Positions 11,431 to 22,948 of a stretch of 57,296 nt of DNA are shown one piece after another (the first letter of the stretch is position 1; each line of letters begins with the position of its first letter). The DNA is from Cochliopodium minus (Eukaryota > Discosea > Himatismenida > Cochliopodiidae): assembly GCA_024220525.1 (NCBI GenBank), contig JAMYWO010000070.1:116539-173834 (forward strand), in the 5' to 3' direction. Below the pieces are notes generated by a model that was given only the letters and a program-made list of their open reading frames with translations, was not told the DNA's origin and searched no databases. Made by a program: the position numbers and the translations under genes.

Positions 11431-12505
11431 TTTGGATTGAAGAATTGAAACAAATTTTTTATATTTTCTTTTTTTACTTCGATTTTTGATCAAAATAAAT
11501 AAAATAAGATAGGGTATATCAGGATTGATGGATTTATATGAATAAGATGTTACATTAGAGCAATATATATCTTTGTATATAAAAATATGTGGAACATATA
11601 TGCTCACCTCAAAATCCAGTAAAATGAAAGAATATACCAATCAAAATTAAAATCTTGACAGATTTAATGAATATTTCTTTCAATCGAAGGTTATTTAACA
11701 TTATTTTTAACATTCTCTATTCCAATCTATCCATAAATGTAATATATCTCCATTGATTTTACAATGGGATGAAAAAAGTTAATCATTGTAGGAGAAATAT
11801 TCTGACTTAAGATACAAAAAGTTGATTGTTTACAGATTAAATTCTCACAAAAAAATTTTCAAAAAGAAAACAATCAACCCAAGAATACTTAAATATTTCA
11901 ATTTAAATTTTTATTCATAATACTATTGCCTCAGAGATCTTGGTGAAGTTTCATCAAAAGATACAGAATTTGAAGTTGTAATCATCGGTATAGTATTATG
12001 AATAAATTCAAGGGAAGACTCAAATATATGTTCTAAACCTAATAAATAAAATTTGAGTAAAAATTTGAGAAAAATTGAGAAAATAATTTATTATTTTTCT
12101 TTATAAAATCAGATCTTGGTGTGTATTTATTCAACATAATGAATTTAGAAAGATCATTCATCATGATTTATAAAGAAAAAAATAGATATTTTGAAGGGAA
12201 AGTTTTTTTTTTACCATTCAAATTATAAATAAAACAAGAGTATTGATTTTTTAATTTTTAAAATATAAATTTAAAAATAAAAAATTATTTATTCATTTTT
12301 TATCCATCTTACTTCCAAATATAATGCATAAGATGAGAAAATAAAATTATTATAACACATCAAATGTAATTCAAACTGATTTTTAAAATTAAGTTTCCGC
12401 TAAAAGAAGTTTATAGTGTGATTTTGATCTTAATAGGATTTAAAAAAATATTCAATATAAAAATTAAAAAAAAATATTCGATTTTGGGTTTTCATTGTGT
12501 TCATA
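11431..12505. other. Intergenic spacer between divergent RCC1 and LRR genes
   Basis: About 1.07 kb of AT-rich sequence with stops in all frames. It serves as the shared 5' region of the reverse RCC1 gene and the forward LRR gene. No array or RNA gene seen. Confidence 0.6.
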
Positions 12506-15500
12506 ATGTCAAATAATAATCTTAATCCACCCAATTCCCCAAGTTCAAAGATTTTACCCAAAAATCCTCCTCCTTCCCCAATGGAAGGAAATGAACCAAA
12601 AAATGAACAAAATAATAATAATATAACGAAAGAAAATTTGAAAGAGGTACATATAAGATACTTTCACATATCAATCAATTTGGTTAAACAAATATTTTTT
12701 ATACGTATGAAATATAATTTAGCTTAAAGAGGCCATATCATTCTTGGAGGAAAAATATAATAAGAAATTGGAAGATAAGAACAGAAGGGTAACATCAATT
12801 TTCAATCATATATTTAAGATCCTTAAAAAAAGATTTATCGAAATATTATTATCCTAACAACAAATTCAATAACGAAGAAATATTAAATACTGATGTTATC
12901 TTCGAAAATGTACATTTATAATTCAATAAACTATCAATTCAGGACAAATAGAGTTAAAATTGATTCATCATAATTTAATTTTTACCGGGTTAAAAAGAAT
13001 CAATCTATATAACTCCATATATCAAAAAGGGAAACTCGAATCGATAAATTTCAATTTAAAGATTATTACCAAAAGGAAATATATTAATAATTAAACACAT
13101 AATCCATATTAAAATTGGTTAAAATATCTGTTTCAAATTAATCACACTATTTTTAAAATATCACACAGATAGTCAAATTGACCACGAAAGTAGAAAATTT
13201 GAGAAACACATTAAAAGAGGCAGCAGAAGCAATGTCCAACATAAAGATTCCAGAAGAGAAAGAAAAGGTAGATAGCAATACCCTCGCAGAGATACAGGAG
13301 ATGTTGCGCATCCTCAAGAAGAAGCTAGACAAGAAGACCAAGAAGATCTCGCGCTTGGAAAATATCATCAAACAATATGAACGTGATAATAAAGACAAGA
13401 ATATCAAATTGAATGAATCTAATCAGATGATAGAGAAATTGAAGATTGAATCTCAAAATATAAATAATAATAATATTAGGCCTAATATCCATTCTTCATC
13501 TGTTGATAAAATCGATCTCAATTCATCCAATTCTTCCCCATTGATGGATAAGCTCCTTCTGGTGGAATCTACCCTTTCCAAATCTATGCCTTTGATTGAT
13601 ACTTTCAAGCAGCGCATCAAGAAGATCGATGAGAGGGAGAAGGAGATCAAACATAATGATAGCGAAAATATAATGAGGAATAAAAATGAAAAGATTATTA
13701 CATTGGAAGGTGATTTGATTTATAAATAAATAAAAAATATAAAATTATAAATAAATATTATCCTGTACCCTAAAATATAATTTAATCATTTGAAAAAAAA
13801 AATTAATTCAAAAGACTATACTTAATATACATTCTACCAATGAAACAATTAACGTGTATTCAATGAATTCATTAATAGAAAAATTATTTTCTTTTTTCTG
13901 AATTATTTTTTTAAAAATATTTATTTCTTGATTAATTCATTTGGTAAATACAAACAAATATATCACTCAAATTGAAATAATGCTTATTTCTTGATCATAC
14001 ACATTAATAAACTTTAAATAAAATTTTATCTTAAAAATTTGAAAGATAAAATTAATAATTTTGAACATAATTTCAACAAAGTTTAAAATTAAATTAATAA
14101 ATTTTTAATAGAGAAATTGGAGCATTTGGAGCTTGTGTTAAAAAATGTAGAATCAGTTATATTAGGAAAAGGAGTGGTTGAAAATTTGAATAACACACCT
14201 CAACAATCAAGACCATCCATTTCCAAAAGCCTCAACGTTTCTTCGGGAGACGAAATGTTTGAAAGCACACTAAGAGAAATAGAGCTCAATTCTTTGAGAA
14301 CTGTCAACGTTTCTGGTTGGAAACTTTCCCGTGAGCAGATTCGAAAACTTTTCAATTCTTTGCATCTTAGTAATACTGTATCAAGGTAATAAAAAAAAAT
14401 TTAAAAAATAATTAAAATTATTTTATGGATTATAAAAAAAAAAAAATTAAAAAATATTTTTTCAAAAATTTTTTTGAAACGATTGAAAAAAAAATATTTT
14501 TTCCAACTATTAATTAAAAAAATATTAATTTAATTAATTCCATTTTTTTAAAGTCTCACAATAACTGATATAAAACTGGGATCAAAGGGAGTGCAGGGTG
14601 TATCAAAGTTATTAAAAGAAAACAAAAACGTTACTAAAATGGTTCTCGATCATTGCTCCATTGGAGAAAAGGAAATCAAACATTTGTTAGAAGGTCTCAA
14701 AGCAAACAACTCTCTCATACATTTTTCTTTATCAGGGAACCCTTTAGGACAAAATGTAACATTTTAGAAATTATGAAACATTTATATTTTAAATTATCAA
14801 AATTTTTTTCTATTTATTAAAGCCTACAATTTTATTTTATTTTTATTTTATTTAAAACTTTAATTTAGTATTAAAAAAATATATATACTTTTAAACTTTA
14901 ATTAATTTTTTATTTAGATTTAAATAAAAATATTTTTTATTTTATTTTTTATTTTATTTTCAACAACAATCAGTTTTTAAATAAACAACATATATTTTAA
15001 TTTTTAGTAACTTATAATTCACATTTTTTTTTCAACATTCCATATTTTTAATTTTTAATTTAATTTTTTTACTTTTTATATTATTTTATTAGGCACCACA
15101 AATACTAGAAACATTGGTAGGAAAAAACACAGCGAACGTCTTGGACTTTTCTATGTGCGAATTGGACAGCAGATCATTCGAAACATTATCCAAAGTGATC
15201 GAAAAGAATACTTCCATCACTAATCTCCTCCTTTCACACAACGAAGCTAGGGATGAGGGAGCTCTCTTCTTGGCTTCTGCTTTGTCCAAAAACTCTTTTT
15301 TGGTTCATTTAGATTTATGTGACAATAGTATCGAAGGGAAAGGTGTTTCTGCTTTGTTGGACAGTGCTTCTCGTTAAAAAATTTTTATTTTTATTATTTT
15401 TTTTTTTTAAAAAATTTTTTTCATTTATTTTTTAAAAGATTTTTTAATTTTTGATTTTTCTTAGTATTTGGAATGTTTAAAGTTTTTTTTTATTATTTTA

Positions 15501-18227
15501 CACATTCAAATTTTATTTGATTTTTACTTAATTTTTTTAAAAGTAATTATTTCAAATTTAAATTTTATTTTTTTTAATTTTTAATTTTTATTTTATTCTT
15601 TTTAAAAAAAAGATCACGAAAAGTTGGAATATTTAAACATAAGCGAGAACGTGTTGGAAGACCCAGAAACACTCTCGAAACTCCTCACAAAGAACAAATC
15701 TCTCATCCAACTCGTTTTGGTGAATTGCCAACTCTCCATACAATGTTCCAACATTTTGTTCGATCATTTGCCTAACAACGAATCCCTCAACAAATTAGAT
15801 TTATGGAGCAATGTTTTTTCTCCTGGTAAATTTAATTTTTTAAAATTTTTTAAAATTTTTTTTTTTTTAATTTCAATTTTATGATTTTTTTTTTCATATT
15901 TTTTTTTAGTTTTTTCAAATGAATTAATTTTTTTAATTTTATATTTATTATAATTATTTTTTATTTGATTTTCATTATATTTTTGTTTTTATATTTAAAT
16001 AAAATTTCGGGGTATTTTTTATTTTTATTTTTATTTTATTTTTATTTTATTTTTATTTTATTTTTATTTTTTCAGAAACATTTGGTAAGATGGGAGACAG
16101 CGTAGGAAAATTAAAAGTGTTGAGAGAATTGAATTTGATGGGATGTTCTTTGGGCACAGAGGGATGCAAGTCTCTCTCAAAGGGTCTCACTTCTTCTCCT
16201 TCCCTCACTTACTTAAACGTTTCTGGTAAAAAAATTAATTGAATTAAATCCATTGAATTAAATGATAAAAATAAAAATAAAAATAAAAATAAAATAAAAA
16301 TTAAAATTAAAAAAAATAAAAATAAAAATAAAAATAAAAATAAAAATAAAATAAAAATTAAAAATTGCATATTAATTTTAAAATAAAAATTAATTTTTAT
16401 GAATAACAAACTTTAAATAAATAGAATTGAAAATAAAAGAATTAATATTAATTTTTTTGCATGAAAAGGTAACAACATTGGTACTGAAGGAGCAAAATTG
16501 ATCTCTGAATCTTTAAAAGAAAACAAAAAACTAGAAGTTCTCAATTTGGCGGGAAATAACATAGGAAATCAGGTTTCAAAAAAAATTTTAGATTTTATTT
16601 TTATTTTTTTTATTTTATTTTATTTTTATTTAATTTTTTATTATTCATATTTTTTGAATTAATTTTTATTTTGTAATCATATTTTTTATTCATTTTATTT
16701 TATTTTATTTTTATTTTTCATTTTTATTATTTTTGTTTTTATTTTATTTTTATTTTCATTATTTTATTTTTATTTTATTTTTATTTTTTTTATTTTATTT
16801 TATTTTTCATATTTTTTGAATTTATTTTTTTTTTTTCAAATTTTATATTTTATATTTATTTATTTTATTTTTATTATTTTATTTTTATTTTTTTTTTATT
16901 ATTTTTTTTTTTCATTATTTTTTTTATAAAGGGATTTCAACATGTGGCAGAGGCACTAAAGGTGAATGGAGTTTTGAGTGAACTGAATGTGGAGTTGAAC
17001 TATATAGATGATGTAGGCTTCGAGTTTTTCTCACCTGTTTTCAGGGAAAACTCTGCCCTCACCATCCTCGAGTTTGGATGGAACCACATTGGTGCTAATG
17101 GTACAAAACCAATTAATCAATTTTTTAAATTTTTTACTTTTTTTTTTATTTTTTTTTATATTTTTTTTTTTTTTATTTGTTAATTCAATGTTTTTATTTT
17201 TTTTGATATTTATTATTTTATTTTATATTTTCATTTTTTTTTCGTTTTTTTTAATTTTTTTTATATTTTTTTTTATATTATTATTTATTTTAATAATTTT
17301 AATTTGTTTCAATTTTTTGATTGTTCTTTCAATTTTTTTATTTTATTTTTTTTTTTGATGTTCATTTATTTTGTCAATTTTTTATTCTGAATAATTTTTG
17401 AATTATTTCGAAGTTTTTGATCAAATTAATTTTTTTTTATTTTTTTTTTGATTTTTATTTTGATTTTTATTTTTTTTTTATTAAAGGAATAAGAGAAGTC
17501 GCTTCATCGCTTCAATACAACAAAACAATTATGTCCTTGGGATTCGAGGGGAACAAGTTGGGAAGCGAGGGTGTCAAATATTTGGAGCAGGCCATTCGTG
17601 AAAACGATTCCTTGTTAAGACTCAAAATTGGAGGAAACAATTTACGTGTTGAAGGTAATTCAAAAAAAAATTTAATTCTTGATTTATTTTAATCTTTTTT
17701 TTTATTTAAAATTGTTTTTCATTTTATTTTTATTTTTTATTTAAATCAAATTATTTTTAAACTTTTTTTTTCAATTTTCTTCATTATTTTTTATTTTAAT
17801 TGGATAATTTTTAAAGTTTTTAAATTTTATTGTTTATTTCTTGATTTTTTATCATATTTTTTTATTTTAATTAAATTGATTTTAAACTTTTTTTGAATTT
17901 TTAGGTGTAAAATATCTATCGGGTTACTTGTCCAATAACTCATCCCTCACAGAACTCACCGTCAACCGAAACGGACTCAACGACGAAGCAGCCATGTCCA
18001 TCTCCGACTCTCTCAAAGTGAATGGGACGCTCCTCAGCCTAGATCTCTCCCACAACAGAATCAAAGAGAAGGGAGTTTTGAAAATCTCCGAAATGTTAAA
18101 GTTGAACACTTCTTTGGTTAAAGTTGACTTAAGTTCTAACAGTTTGACTGATAAGGCTAAGCTTGCTATTCAGAACGCTCTTTCTAGAAACAAGAATGTC
18201 ACTTGTTTGACTGGCGAGACTTTTTGA
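12506..18227 (+). CDS. Coiled-coil plus NLR/RNI-type leucine-rich-repeat protein
   Basis: Twelve exons: 12506-12646, 12723-12788, 13169-13709, 14112-14385, 14554-14755, 15093-15372, 15613-15825, 16076-16225, 16469-16572, 16932-17100, 17487-17654 and 17905-18227. They sum to 2631 nt, 876 residues, with every junction in frame. The N terminus is Pro/Asn-rich (residues 1-45), followed by about 250 residues of charged coiled coil (LKEAISFLEEKYNKKLEDK, then EMLRILKKKLDKKTKKISR). From about residue 370 come ten or more 28-residue repeats of the ribonuclease-inhibitor type, such as LLSLDLSHNRIKEKGV and LEVLNLAGNNIGNQG. Such horseshoes bind proteins (RanGAP, NLRs, CARMIL). No NACHT or GAP residues are seen, so I infer a scaffold. 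Exon 1 starts at the ATG at 12506; an in-frame GTG at 12497 was not used. Confidence 0.9.
16015..16072. repeat. TTTTA pentanucleotide run in LRR intron
   Basis: A clean run of TTTTTA/TTTTA units sits directly before the acceptor of exon 8 of the LRR gene. Similar runs occur in most introns of this gene (16250-16350 in the A-rich orientation, and 16600-16920). Confidence 0.85.
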
Positions 18228-18544
18228 AAATTCATTACCTTTTTTTTAAAAAAAAAAAAAAAGCTGTGGTTTTAAGTCAAAAAAAAATAATTATAAAATA
18301 ATATAAAAAAAAAAAATAATACATCAAAATTAAAAACTTTTCTTTCTTATTTTTTCTTTCCTATTCTGGTGATTTGGATTTCAATTCTTGTTTGAATTCA
18401 AATTTTTATTCTTAAAATCATTTTATCCAAAAATAGAAAAACTATTTTCAATAAGAATTTTTTTTCAAAAATGTTTAATTGTAAAAATTAATTTTAAAAT
18501 AAAAAAAATTAAAAAAAAAAAGAGAAAAATTTTAAACAAAGAAA

Positions 18545-19120
18545 ATGACTGAATACAAATTAGTGATTGTTGGAGGTGGGGGAGTAGGAAAATCAGCACT
18601 CACAATACAACTTATACAAAACCATTTTATTGATGAATATGATCCAACAATAGAAGATTCTTACAGAAAACAAGTTACCATAGATGATGAAACCTGTCTT
18701 TTGGACATTCTCGATACAGCAGGACAAGAAGAATACTCTGCAATGAGGGATCAATACATGAGAACAGGAGAAGGATTTTTGTTAGTGTATGCAATCACTT
18801 CTCGTTCTTCATTTGATGAATTGAATACCTTTAAAGAACAAATTGTTAGAGTAAAGGATAAAGATCGTGTTCCAATGGTCATCTGTGGTAACAAATGCGA
18901 TTTGGAAGAAGAAAGACAAGTTAGTGCACAGGAAGGTCAAGATCTTGGAAAATCTTTCTCCAGTCCTTTCCTTGAGACCTCTGCAAAAGGTAGAATCAAT
19001 GTTGAAGAGTCTTTTTACCAACTTGTTCGTGAAATCAAAAAAGATAGAGAAAACTCTACTTCAGGTGGAAAAGAAAAAGGAAAAACCAAAAAAGTTGGGG
19101 GTGTTTGTTCTCTTCTTTGA
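18545..19120 (+). CDS. ras: Ras family small GTPase
   Basis: Intact single-exon gene, 191 residues, the usual Ras length. The P-loop is [11 protein letters not shown] (residues 10-20, with Gly12 and Gly13). Switch I has YDPTIEDSY with Thr35, switch II has [17 protein letters not shown] with Gln61, NKCD is the guanine-specificity motif, and ETSAK is the third base loop. All residues for GTP binding and hydrolysis are present, so it should be an active switch. The C terminus has a lysine-rich stretch ([12 protein letters not shown]) and a CSLL CaaX box. A final Leu normally directs geranylgeranylation rather than farnesylation, giving plasma-membrane or endomembrane anchoring. It is closest in pattern to RasG/RasD-type proteins of amoebae. 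The start MTEYKLV is the canonical Ras start. The 317-bp spacer upstream holds nothing else recognisable. Confidence 0.98.
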   Translation: MTEYKLVIVGGGGVGKSALTIQLIQNHFIDEYDPTIEDSYRKQVTIDDETCLLDILDTAGQEEYSAMRDQYMRTGEGFLLVYAITSRSSFDELNTFKEQIVRVKDKDRVPMVICGNKCDLEEERQVSAQEGQDLGKSFSSPFLETSAKGRINVEESFYQLVREIKKDRENSTSGGKEKGKTKKVGGVCSLL

Positions 19121-19390
19121 AATTTATAATTAAAAGAGATTTTTGTAGAATAAAAAACAAGTTTATTTTTCTCAAAGTTTTTTAAAGTTTTATTTGAATT
19201 CAGATTTGAATTCACTTTAAAAAAAATGTGAAGCTAACATTTAATTTGTTTTACAATAAAAATAAAATAGCTTTTGAAAATTTAAAGTTTTTTTATTTAC
19301 TAAATATTTTTTTTTTTGTTAACTTAAATTAAAAAGAAAGAAAAAAAATATTTTTTTTTTCAATCAATACAACAAAAGGGAAGGGAAATC

Positions 19391-19786
19391 TTAAAAGTCA
19401 GCTTCATATCTTCTTCTTTGTTGGGATAAGTGTTTTCTTCTACCCTTGCAAACCATCACCAAAATGGTAAGAATAGGAAGGGCCAAAAGTCCCCAATAAA
19501 TGTATTTCCAAATGAAACGGATACCTTTTTTTTATTAATTAAAAAAAAATAAATAAATAAAAATAATTTAACAAATGAAAATTGAATTGAAAAATACAAG
19601 AATAAAGAAAAATAAAAAAAATAAAAAAAATAAAATAAAAAATAAAAAATAATAAATAATAAATAATAAATAAAAAACGAACAAAACAACATTAAAGAAC
19701 AAATAAAATAAAATAAAAAATAAAAACATTATAGAATAAAAAATNATAAAAATAAAAATAAAAATAAAAATAAAAATAAAAATAAA

Positions 19787-19817
<31 letters not shown>

Positions 19818-19820
19818 TAA

Positions 19821-19851
<31 letters not shown>

Positions 19852-20684
19852 TAAAAATAAATAAAAATAATTAAATAAATTAAATTAAATTAAATTAACA
19901 AATAGGAAGGATTTATCGCTTTGAAAACCCAGGAATTTCTTTTTACGAACATAATAAAGAGTTTCGAGACTCATGTTCGTCCTAAAATACTTTAAAACGA
20001 TCTCATTGTCCTCCACAAGAAAACCTCCTCCATCTTTCTATCCACTTTCTGACAACAACTACAAACTTACTTGTTGTGTCAAGGTTTGGATCCCACTGCT
20101 GTCTTGTTGCCTCTTTTGGACATCATTGATAGTTGCATCAAAAATGGAAAAAGATCAGATTTAACATACAGGTAAAAAATTTTAAAAACAAATAACAACT
20201 TTAAAAAAAAAAAAATAAATAATAAAAAAATTTAATAATAAAAATAAAATAAAAATAAAAATAAGTTTAAAAAAATGTAAAATAAAATAATCAAATATGG
20301 AAAAAATAAAAATAAAATAAAATAACAAATTTCGAATTAATCCAAAAAAAAACCAATAAAATTTATAAAATTTTTGTTCAAAAATAAAAAAAATATAACA
20401 AAAATAAAAATAAAATAAAAATCCAAAAAATAAAAATAAAAAACTAAATAAAAAATTTCTTCATAAAATAGACGTTTGCCCACATTGTATCAAAAAATAT
20501 ATGACATTTGAAACTTGCAGTAAATTGATTTCACAGAATGTCTAATGGGTTGTTTTCAGAGAAGAAAATGTTTTTTGTAAAGTGAGAAACTTCAAAAGCG
20601 ATTTTCTCAATCTTCCTGAATTAAATTTTCATGCAAAGTGAGCTTGTCTTTGATGATTTGACGGTGATAAATTGGGTGAATAGC
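19391..20684 (-). CDS. Unrecognised membrane protein, 5' end unresolved
   Basis: Reverse-strand coding blocks: one at about 20684-20480 (AIHPIYHRQIIKDKLTLHEN, then EKIAFEVSHFTKNIFFSENN in another frame); one ending TLTQQ at about 20070; then, after a 33-nt intron, KDGGGFLVEDNEIVLKYFRT to about 19905; and a last exon ending at the stop 19391-19393. The last exon encodes one strongly hydrophobic segment (IYWGLLALPILTILVMVC) followed by a basic tail, KGRRKHLSQQRRRYEADF, which predicts a single-pass protein with a cytosolic basic C terminus. The frame shifts at least twice, and the last junction is out of phase by one, so the stretch carries indel errors or is decaying. An A-rich microsatellite intron separates the last two exons. 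No start and no family recognised. Confidence 0.45.
19540..19895. repeat. AAAAT microsatellite with one ambiguous base
   Basis: A run of TAAAAA/TAAAA units longer than 300 bp forms an intron of the reverse membrane-protein gene. The only ambiguous base of the window (n) is at 19745, a sign that the assembly was uncertain in this run. Its true length should be treated as unknown. Confidence 0.9.
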
Positions 20685-21155
20685 CTACGCTTCTGGTAAA
20701 TTCAAACTCTTTTGTTTTTAATAATTTTTATTTTCATTTTTTATTTTTTATTTTTTATTTTATTTATTAAATTAAATTTCAAATTTTTAAATTTTTATTT
20801 CAAATTTTTATTTCAAATTTTTTATTTCAAATTTTTATTTCAAATTTTTACATTTTATTTATTTCTAATTATTTTATTAATCAAAACTTTTTAAATTTAA
20901 TTATTCTTTTTATTCATTACATTATTTTTAACATTTTATGTTTTTTTCAAAGTAATATTTTAACAATTTAAATTTTTTAATTAATTCATATTTTCATTAT
21001 TTATTATTTATTATTTTTTTTTAACATTTATTATTTTTATTTAATTTTAATTTATATCATTTATTTATTTTAATTTTCAAAATAGTTTTTTCTGAGTTTA
21101 TCAAAACACAAAAGTCGCAGTCAAAAATTCAACGAAAAAAACATTTTTGATTCAG

Positions 21156-22840
21156 ATATGTTGAATTTGACGAAGAGCCAGATCTTCCGCAGAATACCCT
21201 CAAAAACATCCAAATTCAAAGCAAACTCAAACCTCCCATCAAAGTTCAAAACAGAAAGTTCACTTAGAAAATCTTGCAGAAAAAGATTTTGCTGGTTCTT
21301 TGGTATATGGAACGATTTTTTGTAAAGGTAAAAAACAAAAATAAAAATTGTAAAATTGATTTAATAAGAAAAATAATTATTAAAAAACAAAAATAAAATA
21401 TTGTAATAATTATTTTAAAAATTATTTTAAAAAAAATAAAAAAATTAATCAACTATAAACAAAATAAAATAATAAAATTTTAAAACAAAAATTTAATTTA
21501 TTGAAAATGTTATTTAAATTAAAACAAAATAATTCAAAAAAAAATTGAAAATAAAAATAAAAAATAAAAATAAAAAAATAAAAATAAAAATAAAAATAAA
21601 AATAAAAAAATAAAAATAAAAATAAAAATAAAAATAAAAATAAAAATTTTAAAATTATTAAAAGATAATTAATTATAAAATATCTTCATAAAAATTTCAT
21701 CTTTAAAAATTAATCTTTAAAATTAAAAATTATTCACCAAATTTTGTTTTGCAGAAATTCTCACATGAAAACTTGTGCACCCTAATCTTTGTAAGCTTAT
21801 TGGTGTTTGCTTCACCTTTACATCGTGACGGAATTGATGCCTTTTGAGATTTGCACAACTACATCCACAACAAAAGAACTCTTTGGGAGAATCTCATTGT
21901 CAAAATTTCTTTGGACATTTGTTGTGCTCTTCAATTTCTTCATACACACGATCCAATTATTGTTCATTGTATTTTTGATTTTTTATTTTTTTTTAATTAA
22001 GTTTTTTTGTTTCAATTTTTTTTTGATTTTTAATTTTTTATCATTTTTTATTTTATTTTTATTTAAATTAAGGTGATCTGAAAAGTCCTAATGTATTGCT
22101 TTGTGATTTGTCACCACAATCCATTGTTTGTGCAAAAGTGTCTGACTTTGGAACCAGTCAAGTGCTATTTGGAAACATGAAAGGAAGAAGTAACAAAAAA
22201 AAAATTATTTTTAAAAGTTTTGTTTTTATTTTCATTTTATTTATTTTTTATTTATAATGATTATTTTCTCAATCAATTTTTAATTTATTTTAAAAAAAAG
22301 ATGTTGATAATCCCATTTGGTTGGCTCCCGAAATTCTCGCTAGTCTTCCTTATAATTACAAAGTGGACATCTATTCTTTCGGAATCATAATGTACGAGTT
22401 GCTCAAAAGAGAAATCCCTTTCCACAAACAATTCATGTTCGAATCTGAAAAAGATATCTTGTCTGGAAAAAGACCCGAGGTAAAAAATTAATATAAAAAA
22501 ATTATTAAATAATTAAATTAAAAAAATAAATTAAAATAAAAAAAATGAATATTTTATTTAGTTACCAAGTGATTTTCCTTTTCTTTCTGAAATTGTTGAA
22601 TTTTGTTGGCAAGAAAACCCGAAGAATAGACCAAATTCTTTGGAGATTCTACAAAAACTTCTCAACCATGTAAACTATTCTGAACTCCAAGTAAATGTAT
22701 CCACCCCTAAAGATATGATCAGCCAAATCTCCAAACAATCTTGGAAAAGTAAAACTCCTTCACTCCGTACTTCAACATATAACAGAAAATTGGAATTTTT
22801 GGGATTGGTTTCGAAAAGTGAAGACAGAAATGAAAATTAA
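21156..22840 (+). CDS. TKL-like protein kinase, frame disrupted
   Basis: Kinase domain pieces in order: a pre-kinase block with VEFDEEPDLPQNTLKNIQI (21156 on); a glycine-loop-like block, LAEKDFAGSLVYGTIF, near 21270; KLVHPNLCKLIGVC near 21775; YIVTELMPF near 21820; DLHNYIHNKRTLWENL near 21860; HCDLKSPN across the intron at about 21969-22072; VSDFGTSQVLF; PIWLAPEILASLPYNYKVDI near 22315; then KVDIYSFGIIMYELLKREIP, and FCWQENPKNRPNSLEIL in the last exon to 22840. This matches the tyrosine-kinase-like group. Three single-base frame breaks between 21760 and 21870 are each explained by one missing base in a short A, T or G run. I did not find the exon with the beta-3 lysine (VAIK), and the catalytic loop reads HCD rather than HRD. 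It may be incomplete, inactive or misassembled. The start is not resolved. Confidence 0.7.
21545..21645. repeat. TAAAAA microsatellite in kinase intron
   Basis: About 100 bp of near-perfect TAAAAA units within the intron between the glycine-loop exon and the HPNLCKL exon. An exon carrying the beta-3 lysine would be expected in this interval but is not visible. Confidence 0.85.
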
Positions 22841-22948
22841 AAAAAAGAATTTTTTTTGTATTTAAATAAAAAAATAAAAAAATAAAAAATAGATATAATG
22901 AATCTTTTACAATAAATAAGTTTTTATTTCAATAAATCAAATAATAAA

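Noticed and set aside
11431-11640. Upstream extension of the first RCC1 gene to 11640
   Set aside because: The frame is open but has no ATG before 11430 and its composition resembles spacer sequence.
17074-17358. 94-residue forward Phe-rich frame that could look like a membrane protein
   Set aside because: It is a T-rich intron of the LRR gene; translated T runs give Phe/Leu/Ile and mimic membrane spans. The same applies to 8487-8819 and 6609-6869.
20460-20697. Forward reading of 20460-20697 as N-terminal exons of the kinase
   Set aside because: The forward frames are short and broken, while the reverse frames give longer plausible peptide blocks that continue into the membrane-protein gene.
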